Shown here: positions 45,511 to 56,716 of the stretch, in pieces
How the letters are laid out: each line of letters opens with the position of its first letter
Numbering within the stretch: the stretch's first letter is position 1
DNA from: Asterias rubens
Lineage: Eukaryota > Echinodermata > Asteroidea > Forcipulatida > Asteriidae
Direction: 5' to 3'
NCBI RefSeq assembly: GCF_902459465.1
Contig: NC_047071.1
Span: 7,768,098 to 7,832,097, forward strand
Length of the DNA stretch: 64,000 nucleotides
The notes under the pieces: generated by a model
Database searches by the model: none
What the model saw: the letters and a program-made list of their open reading frames with translations, nothing else
What the model was told of the DNA's origin: nothing
Made by a program: the position numbers and the translations under genes

Positions 45511-48500
45511 ATGTCGTTTGCACCAATGATGACAATATTGGCCGCTGTGATTTGCGTGCAGTGTGTAACTTACGTATCTGCAGTGCCGTTATTGCAGATT
45601 CCGAAAGACGAGTCGGCAGTTCGGGTGATGTATCAAAATGGTAAAGTTTCTTAATTTTCTAAATAACAGACATCCTTGTGTTTACGAAGGTTTTGAGCCC
45701 CTATCTAAAAGGCTAAATAAAAAATAAAAAATAAAAACTTACAAAAAAACTGAACCAGGTAAACAATTAATTAAAACTCGAAATAGAGATACTGTAGGCC
45801 TACTCCGTTCCAATTTCGTTCCCTTGAAATATTTTTCGGTTAATAGTTCGATGGGACGATCTAATATTGGAGGATGAGGTAGCTGTCCTTTTTAATTGTT
45901 ACCTGTTATTTTGTTTCTGTATCGGTCCCTGTATGGGCTCTGTGCGATGGTCTCCGTTCGAAAGAAATAGTGGTCGTATTATATGATGATTCTAACACGG
46001 CTATATGACAGGCACGACACCTTTACTCACTGGCGTATCACAACATAATGCATAAAATCACAAATCTGCGAAAATTTGAACTCAATATTGGTCATCGATG
46101 TTGCGAGAGAATAATATTGGAAGAAAAAACACCCTTGTCGCACAAGTTGTGTGCTTTCAGATACTTGAATTTTCGAAACCCCAACTAAGGACTCGAATTC
46201 AGTTCAAATAGTTTAGTCAAACAAATTCGAGTGAGAAATTACCTCTTTCTCAAAAACTACGTTACTTTAGAGGGAGCGGTTTCTCACAATGTTTTATACT
46301 ACATCAACAGCTCTCCATTGCTTGTTACCAAGTAAGTTTTTTTATGCTTACCGTTATTTTAAGTAAGTACCAAAATATAGGTTTTCTTGGTCAATTTCGG
46401 CAAATGAGCAGCCAATTTAACCACCAAGCTATTCTATTTCGCGATGATTAGTCAGAATGTAATGTTGCGTCATATCATTCAATTTAAGAAATCGTCAAAG
46501 CAGCAATCAAATTTGCAGACGCTTCTTGAGGCGCGTGTGTCAGGAAAAAGAATGACGATACGCTAAAGGTTTTCTCGGTCAAATTCAGTAAATGAGCAGT
46601 CAGTTTCAGTTTCATGCGTTCCAATTAAAGCTGTTTCGGCTCTCCGGTTGTTACTGCGTTTCAAATTCAGAATTCGGCCATTCAAATTCGTTTTGAGTCG
46701 AGTCAAATTCCTTTAACACTCTGTTCAATTTAGCGTATCGACATTCTTTTTCGTGACACACACGCATCAAGAAGCGTCTGCGAATTTGAATGCTGCTTTG
46801 ATGAATTGTTAAATTGAATGATTATTTTGTTAAATCGAATGACGCAGCATTACATTTGACAAATCATAAAACAAAATCGAACTACCCTTTTGAGTAGCAT
46901 TCGATTTCGCGCGAAATAGAATAGCTTGGTGATTAAATTGGCTGCTCGTTTGCCGAAATTGACCGAGAAAACCTATAGTGTCCAGTGCCTTTAACGAAGT
47001 CCGAAGTATAGTAGTGGAATATATATATATATATATTATATATATTAAATTGACCAAACCAACAGCGGACGAGCCGCCAATTACAGGAAAGGATACAAAA
47101 AAAAAACAATTAGAAATATTCATATAGCCTATATAAAAACAATCTGATATGTACAAAGTTAACAATTAAAATAGAATCATCTTAGGAAAGAAAATTAAAG
47201 CATACATTGGAGATTAAGTAAAATAAAATAGGGAACAGAAACAGACCACCATGAACGACTGTGAAAATATATTTAAAATAAATTATAAACAGAATAAACG
47301 ATAAAAAGACAAGGGGGAAAAAAATCGATGTAAACAATACCAAATAAAATAAAACAAACACTGTAAATACATGTATACATTAGTTACTGGAAGAGGATAT
47401 GGCACTCAAAACCTGACCACGAAAGGAATTAAGAGAAGTGGCTCCGAACACATCACAAGAACCATGAATACTATTATATGTGGAGGAAATCCTTGACAAA
47501 AAGCCACGCTTTGTCACATCTACCCGATTCCTTGGCACATAAGATGTGTTTAATAGACTGTCTAGTATTACGGTTAGGAACATGTAAGGCAAAGGGGTTG
47601 AACTCAGTGTTGCTAAAATGATTGTGGAAAGATTTGTAGAGAAATAGACAGTCATTCAATATTCTTCTCTGTCTAAGGGGTGGAAGTCTGTACATTTTAC
47701 ATAGGTCAAGATAATCCAAGTTATAAACAGTGCCATTATTTAGTGTCCTATGAATAAATTTGAGAAAACGAAACTGAACTCCCTCTAGTCTATGTGCTTG
47801 ATGGGCTGAAATAGAGTTAAATACAATGGTACAAAATTCAAGATTAGGTCTGATGAGAGAACAAAACAAGGTACGTAAAACATGCTCATTCTTTAAGGAG
47901 CGAAAGTTACGCCATACTAAACCACTCATGCGATTGGCTTTTTTGATAATAGTATTAACATGCGAGTTGAAAGTGAGCCTGCTGTCAATAAAAATACCAA
48001 GATCTTTTTGGACATCAACACGAGTAAGAATATTATCACCTAAGGTATAATCAAATTTGACAGGCTTCTTCTTAAGAGTCAGGGTTAAAATGCTACATTT
48101 GTTAACGTTAAGAAATAGACGCCATGTTTTAGACCAGTCAAGAATTCTATCTAAGTCAGCCTGCAAAGAAATAGTATCGGCTGTGCAACCAATCTGACGA
48201 AAAACCTTTAGATCATCAGCATAAAGTAAAAATTTATTATTAAACATTTAGGAAGATCGTTAACAAATAATGTAAATAAGAGAGGTCCTAGAATTGAACC
48301 CTGTGGAATTCCAGAGGGCACTGTTTTCCATTCGGAAGAAAAACCATCCACAACTACTCTATGTTTTCTGCCAGTTAGATAACTTTGTAACAAAATTAAT
48401 ACATTTGGATGAATAGTGTAGCAATTCAGTTTGTACAAAAGAAAATCATGGTTGACTCGATCAAATGCCTTGGAAAAATCAGTATATTATATAACATCTA

Positions 48501-51500
48501 ACTGCTGTCTCTGATCAACAGCACGGTATAACTTATTATGTGCACCATGGACCTAGAAGGGACACACCAAATTAAAATAGGCTTATTAATAGCACTGCGA
48601 ATTTCATGGGCAAGCTGCACTATTTGATATTAGATGTCATGTGCAGTGCAGGATGCGACTTCCTCCGATGGTCCACAGGATGAGTCCCCTCGGAGAAAAC
48701 ATTCACCGCAAATAAAGCGTACAGGAAAAAGTCGTGACATTTGTTCGCATATTGACGTTCCAATTTAAAGACACAGGACACTTGGTAATTGTCAAAGACC
48801 AGTCTTCTCACTTTACATGCTGTATCTCAACATACATAAAATAACAAACTTGTGAAAATTTCAGGTCTATCGGTCATCGAATTAAGTTGCAAGATAATAA
48901 TGAAAGAAAAACACCCTTGTCACACGATATTTTTAGACTCGCAAACCGAAGTGAATTTCACTGTATATGTATGTGTGACAATAAAACAATTGAGTTAAAA
49001 AAAAAAAAAATTGAATTGAATTGAACTGAATTGAGGTTGTGTGCTTTCAGATGCTTGATTTCGAGACCTGAAATTCTAAATCTGAGGTCTCAAAATCAAA
49101 TTCGTGGAAAATTACTTCTTTCACGAAAACTATGTGTCACTTCAGAGGGAGCCGTTTCTCACAATGTTTTAAAACATCAACCTCTTCCCATTACTCGTCA
49201 CCAAGTAAAGTTTTATGCTAATAATCAATTTGAGTAATTGCAAATAGTTTCCACTGCCTGTAATGGTCTGCCGCGGTGAGATAGTCGAGTTGAGGCAGTG
49301 TCGTAATAATTCAGGTTTCTTCGATCAGTACTGCTCTCGCAAGATCACTGCTCTCTCGTGTTAATAGTCACGTAAATATTCACGCTTTATTCCCTAATAG
49401 CAAATATTTACGTAAAAATTCCCATAATTGTTCACCTTTTGTGTCCCAATTCGTGAATAATCACGTTAATAAACGTGAATATTCACGATTTGTGCCTATT
49501 TATATTCCTAGATATTTTACGTATAATTAATATTCACATAAATAATGCGATGTTTACCCTTAATTGCAAACATTTACGTAAGATTAACAAAACAATTATC
49601 TCATGTCCGCATCATCCTTATTTATAACATGGGGGGGGGTAGAACAAACCTATACTGTAAAAATATATTAGTCAAACAACAATAATTGATCAGATCAGAC
49701 ATGATTTTGATGTAACTTAGTCATAACCATGTCTCAAGTAACTAATAAGTGTTGTTTTGACTACAATATTTTTAGTCGGATATTTAGTAAGTCTTGTCAG
49801 TCTCGTAACCCCTCGGCCCTTTGTATTGATTGAATATTCGTTATTTATATTTCCCCAAACAAAGGGCCCGTGGAGCCCAATAGTAAATTATTTGCACCGC
49901 TGTGTTCGTCCCGGGCTCCGGTCTCTACATGGATTGAGGACTGGGTAGAAAAGGTTCTAAACGTAGAAACCAGACCCGGGCGCGAAAAGGGGTAGGGTGG
50001 GTGGGGTAAAAAGGAACTCCCAAAACCCCAAAACCCAAAATACAAAAAGGGAGGGGGGGGCCCCGCCGGACAGTCCCACCGCTATTGACGCCCTCACCTT
50101 AGCCCAGCCAGAATCGCGACTGACAAGGAGTCAGTCGCCCTCAACGCCCACAGCGGTGCAAATAGTAAATTATTTGCACCGCTGTGTTCGTCCCGGGCTC
50201 CGGTCTCTACATGGATTGAGGACTGGGTAGAAAAGGTTCCTCACCCGCACCCAGGATCCGCACGCCACTGTCCCCCACTGTCCACCCATATCTCATCCAA
50301 CTCTCACACCGTCGCTGCCTGTCCTGCTGGAGATTTAAAGGCCTTCTCAGCCTTGAAGCCGGAGTTTAGGGCACGATAGAACTCCCCAGCCTGGTCTGCT
50401 GGAGATGGCCGCCCCTCTCCTTCATCCTCAACGGCCTTCCTTATCAAAAGAACCGTGGTGCGGCGCCTGGTTACTCTTTCCATCTGAGTGTAGTGTCTGT
50501 ACGTCCGCTGTGTCGCCCATCCGCAGTGATCCATCACTTCTTGGTCCGTGGCTCCCAGCAACCGCAGAGTGGCTGCTACTCCCGCCCTTCCACCGTGGGG
50601 TCTTAAGACGCGGTCACCCGGATCTGACGAAGCTGAGAAATATAGTTTAAGGCGATTCGTCGGGCCGTTTCCTGTGAACGGCTTGTTAATCAACGACCTG
50701 TGATCCGGCGAAGAGGGACGAAAGAGATAACCATCTTCTAAATCGTGTCCGTTTTCCCGTGCGAACCTGACCATGTCTTCCAAAGCCCCTGCCGGGTCCA
50801 TTTCACTGCTATCTAATTTGGGGATTACAACGAGAGACGAGCCACCTTGCCGCACAGTTTTACCAATAGTGTGGTTGAGAAGAAGATCTCTGCCATCAAT
50901 CATAGTGACTTCACTGGTCTTCGATCGCCCTAGGTCTGCCGACCTATCTCCTGCCCACCATAGACACAAGAAGAAAGCCAAGTCCCTGTACAAAATGAAC
51001 TGCCCCACGAAGTGCACATGGTCGGTCTGCTGAAGCTTTGTTATTCGCTTCCTGATTTCGTTTGCGAGCCACCTGATCTTGTCCGAGAAAATGGGGACTG
51101 CTTGTCTGGGCGTCACCCGGGCTTCAGCTTGCTCAAGCCTCGTTGCCTTTAAATATTTCTGCACTCGGAAGGAAATACAAGGGTTACCCCATTGTGAGTT
51201 CTGCCGCCAAGGGAGTGTCTTTCCACATGTGTTGAAATAGGCCCTGAGCTGACCAATGTATGAATCGACTGTTCCGGCTGAAAGATGTCGCTCACACCCA
51301 CAGTCAAAAGGCCCACTTTTCCCAAAATGTTTGCAACCCAAGACATGAACCTGTGTTCGCCCCTTGGAGTCTCGATCCACTAAAAACTTAGCCACATCCT
51401 CTGGTGTCGCTGAATCGAGCTCTCCGCCGTCAGTGTAATAGCCTGAGTTATGATTGCTCCGAAGGAAAGTCGACAAGCTGCTTACCAAACTGCTTTTCTG

Positions 51501-54500
51501 CTTATTGTATGCCAACTTGTCAAAACGATTGTCCAACTCTTTAAGCCTTGCCTTGACCCGGTCGAGCTTGAGAGACAAGGAAAGAAAACAATAAGGTTAC
51601 CAAAACTTGCTGAGGGTAAAAGGAACCTGAGCTAAATGTCTAAGTCCACGTGCACTCCGGTACGCAAGACCAAAACTGACCTGAGTAGCCTTTGCAGTCG
51701 TCTCTGTAATTTCATACTCCCCCAAACCGTTAAATGAACCTGATCTCCTAGGTCTGACTGAGTTATACAATCGTTGGAGAGGAAAAACCAGCCAAACTCT
51801 TTGCACATGTCACGCAAAGCTGTGTTAGCAAGCGCCACCGACCGGTTCATCACGCCGCTCTTGGTCTGACAGATCCCCGAAAATACAAACTTCACCCCCT
51901 GACACTGGTTTTGCAAACGTTTACCCGCCGAGGCAAAAACTCTCAGCAACTCCTCTACTCCTGCATCGCCAGCCTTGCTGATGTCGTTTACACCCCCGTG
52001 TAGAACCGCCACCTCCGGCTTCTCTGCTCGACAGGACTGTGCCAAAACGCTGCACAAGGCTCCTAATCTTGCTCCGCCATTTACGCTCAACCTGACGCCC
52101 AGCGACGCTGGCCAACCAAAACCCCTCATACCCTTGAACATCGAATCAGATACTAGAAGCACTGGGTGCTGAGCGGGCAAACAAACCTCCCTCGAAATCC
52201 GACTATCTGCAGGAAAACGACACTCGCATGCCCAAAGCTCGAATCGAAGGCCCTCTGAGCTTTTTCCATATCCTCGCCTCGTCGGAAATTCCAGGACGCC
52301 TGTCTGACCGAGTTCCGCTAGGCGCAAAGACCGTGTCGCAAAAGACACTAACCGTGGCCACCAGGACCTTGGATGGTGGTGCTTCGGCACTACTATTGTC
52401 ACCGACACATTTCCCCATTCGATGAATAGCTTGATCAGAGCTGGAATTAGCACAAAGGGAGGGAAAACATACAGCTTCTCACCCCGAGGGCATGACTGTG
52501 CAAACACGTTCACCCCTGACGAGCCTGGAACTGGGAATCTTGAGAAGAACTTTAAGGTTTTTCCATCACGGCCTTTCGGAACGTTGGAGGGTAGTGCCAT
52601 GAGATCCCATGAAAACCCCGAACTTCCACCCAGCTCCCTTTGCAGGAAATGCCACATCGATGCTGTAAGACGAGCGTCCGCTCTAGAAAGCTCCCTGGAC
52701 GGAAAATCTGCCTGGTTCTCCCCACTTGGGACCCACTCCAACTTTAGGTCGAAATTAGCTTCTAGGGTGAGAGCAAAAATCATCTTTAATACCTCTGCGA
52801 GAGCTCGGGACCTTGCTCTCAACTTTGACCACGCATGGAAGAGACTTTGCGAATCCACCTGCACGTCGACTCTTCTGTCCCAGAGTGTATCTATTACTGA
52901 CAGCAAAACAAAATACAAAGCCAGGGCCTCTTTGTAACAGATGTCTGTTATAACTTGCACATTGGATGACCAATAATCGCCGAAGGTGATGGCGTCTTGA
53001 CCGGGAAGTGACAAAACCCCACCCCATTTATGACCAGAGGCATCCGACGCCAACCTTACTGTCAAGTGCCGCTCTTTCCTCCATGGGATAGGCTCTGAAA
53101 ATGAGTCGACAAAACGCCAAAAGAGCACTTCATCGCGTACCGGTTGAGTTAAAACAACAGGTGTGACCTCATCCAACTTGACCATAAAGGAGCAACACTC
53201 CCGGACAAAAAGGGAAGCCGCAGGGAACACTAAAATGAAGCTTTGGCATTTCCCTACAAAGCGCTGCATCTCTTTCAGAAGCACCGAGCCCGCTTTCAAC
53301 ATGTCCTCCCTAACCCGGGCGAATGAGCACTTCTTCTTATCCGGTATCCAAAAAGATAGGGAGTCTGAGCAAACCCCTAGACCCAAATGCACCATCCGTG
53401 AAACCGGCTGCAATTGGCTCTTCCTCAGGTTGATGAAGTATCCAAGGCGTGACTGCATGTAACAGACTACATACAACGCTCTAGCAGCCCTTGTACAAGC
53501 CATTTGACTCGAATCGTTGATCGAGCCCTGCAAACAAACAAAAACAAACATTCTGCTTTTAGGAACAAGACTTCCCCTCTCCACCACACTCTCCAATGAA
53601 ACGGTCATCGATCCAAACTTCTGTGTGAATGCCCCTGTTTTTTAACCAGGTTGAGAGACAAAACCCAAGTGAGGAATATATGTAGGCACTGTTTTTGAAA
53701 CCGAAAGGGAGAGTAGTGTCAACAAAATAGAATCCCGCCCATTCAAAACCACAGAAGGTCCTAGACCTCTCATTTAGAAGGATTTGTTTGTATCCCTGAG
53801 CGTCGTCGGTTCCCGAGAACTTTCCACCCCGACCAATCGATTTCACAATTTCCCCCAATGGAACTAATTTGAAAGGTGTATCCTTACACCAGAGGTTTGG
53901 CCCCTTCATCGACAAAACTAATCTGGGTTTGTTGGGTTCGATGGTGAGCGCATTGACACACCTCGGCGGTCTTGTACTTTTTACCGCCCCAATAAGCTCC
54001 ACTGACCCCTCTACAAGGCGCTTCAAAATTGTCTCATTAATGAAAGGGATGAATTCCTTGCAAATAGGGGCGTTAGAAAAGTACATGGGTGGCGGGATAG
54101 CCGAGTCAAAGGTTCTACCCCGGTATTCTCCTCTAAAGTGTTGGAAAAACTCAAACAAGTCTACGCCTTGACGCAACCATTGCCCTATCTGCTGACCGGC
54201 GTGAGGGCACTCAGCCAATATGTCATCCCACGCCTGGGGATGATCGTGGAGACCTCCAGCTACAAATACATCTGGGTCTCGAAAACGCAGGGCTTGAAAA
54301 TTAGGCCGGCAAACACCTGAAAGAACTTCAGCCGGAGTTGGCTCTGATCCATCGGGGGGCCCTGCAGCAGCTCCGGATATATCTACCCAGATACACGAAC
54401 CTTGGCGCCGCCTGGCCGCCTGAGCTGCACCAGGATCAAAGGGGTAGCAAGATGAGCTCTCCCACACATGGGTTCCCAATATCTTCAAGTACCGCCTATA

Positions 54501-54747
54501 CTCCTAGGTTTAATCAAGAGAGAAACCGTTTAAAGCACAGCTTGTAAAACATTTCCAACGGCCAATGAACGGTCTATAAAATATATAAAAGGGAAAAGAA
54601 AACTCGGACAATAAGTCATGAATACAACTCACTCACAAATGTAATTTCTTAGCGTCAAACTGCCAACCGCTCATATCGTTTTATTTGAGCCACTAAACCA
54701 CAACACCATAAACGATACAGTACTCTACGTGATATTTTTTATTTTTT

Positions 54748-54796
<49 letters not shown>

Positions 54797-56522
54797 GAAG
54801 TAGGGCGAGGCATTCCTCGAACAAACCTGAATATCTTATGATCCCCCCCTAGAGCATGCACATATAAACCCGAGATATCACCCCGAGGCCCCTTTCCCCC
54901 GCCGTACGTTGACTAAAAGTCCACCATGGCAAACCGATTCGGGAGAACTTAAAGTATTTCCTTGCAGTCTCGAGAAAAATGACCCCTTTTACGGCATCGG
55001 AAACAGACATCCCTGTCTCTCGGCACACCCGGCTGACGGAATTGTCTGAAACCCTGTCGCTGAGGCTGCCCGGCTCTGAAGGCTGTGCCACTCTGGGCCG
55101 CTGAGCGAGGTTTGACATCACCAGGAGGGACGATGTGACCAAGATGCTTTCTTGCAAAGCGCAGACGCTTGTCCGAATCTTCCCCAGTAATTGACTTATA
55201 GATGTACATTGCTATGCCAGGCGTCTTGGCCTCAACGTGCTTGTTGCAATCAGACAGAAGGTTGACATACAACTGTTTCTCTTTGATGTCCTCGGGTGAT
55301 AGAGGAACGAACTCGGAGACGTACTTACGAAGGAGAGCCATGACATAGGCTACGTTACGATCGTAACCGGTCTCGGTGCAAGCCTTGAGTAACTGAAGCC
55401 TGCCAGGTTTATGGACTTCCAGAGCCGATTTTGCCTGCGGTGAACAAATATAACGTGATACGAGTGCAAACAAACTGCTAACCCTTCTTTAAGGAGCTAA
55501 TTTTATTGAGCTCTAGTCTTATATAGCAACCCCTTGTAACGGGCAAAATACGTCTATACGTAGGGGATGCACTCCCCACATTTCCTTAACTTCCAAGGCC
55601 CAAGCAAAACGGGGGACGCCCCAGTGCCGACCAAGACCACAAGAGAGGGGCACTCCCCTTCTAGAAACACCCATTTTCTGGGTTCATTTCTCAGGGCACT
55701 CCCCTTTTATTTATGGGGTCACTCCCCTATGTAAAACCAAAGATGGGCACTCCCCATTTTTTCCCGGCTCAATTCTTGGGACTCTCCCCGATGAAAAGCT
55801 AAACCTTACTAACCGCCGATTAAAACACCCATTTTTCTGGGCTCATTCCCTGGGGCCCTCCCCTAAGGTAAGCTAGCTAGAAATAGGCACTCCCCATTGA
55901 AAACACCCGATTTTCCGGGTTCAATACTCGGGGCACTCCCCAAAGGGAAGCTAACCAAAGATGGGAACTCCCCATTTAAAACACAAATTTTCGGGTTTAT
56001 TAATTGGGACACCCCCCCCCCCCGAAGGAAAACTAACCAAAGATGGGCACTCCCCATTTAAAACACACGATTTTCCGGGTTCCATACTTGGGGCACTCCC
56101 CGAAGGAAAACTAAACAAAGATGGGCACTCCCCATTTAAAACACCGGATTTTTCCGGGTTCCGTACTTGGGTCACTCCCCGAAGGAAAACTAAACAACGA
56201 TGGGCACTTCCCATTTAAAACACACGATTTTCCGGGTTCCATACTTGGGGCACTCCCCGAAGGAAAACTAAACAAAGATGGGCACTCCCCATTTAAAACA
56301 CCGGATTTTTCCGGGTTCCGTACTTGGGTCACTCCACGAAGGAAAACTAAACAACGATGGGCACTCCCCGTTTAAAACACCCGATTTTACGGGTTCCTTA
56401 ATTGGGGCACTCTTCGAAGGAAAACTAACCAAAAATGGCCACTCCCCGTTTAAAACACACGATTTGTTCCGGTTCATAACTTGGGGCACTCCCTGAAGGA
56501 AAACTAAAGAAAGATGGGCACT

Positions 56523-56572
<50 letters not shown>

Positions 56573-56653
56573 GGGGGGGGGGGGGGCATTAACTGGGGCA
56601 CTTCCCCTAAGGAAAACCCAAAAAAAAATGGGCACTCCCCATTTAAGACACCC

Positions 56654-56716
<63 letters not shown>

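Noticed and set aside
50405-54171. Plus-strand frames of 60-170 aa across 50.4-54.2 kb
   Set aside because: Antisense of the retrotransposon coding regions, without domains of their own.
54849-55157. 102-aa minus-strand frame overlapping the gag 3' end
   Set aside because: It lies in another frame across the zinc-knuckle exon; the gag frame holds the clear CCHC motif.
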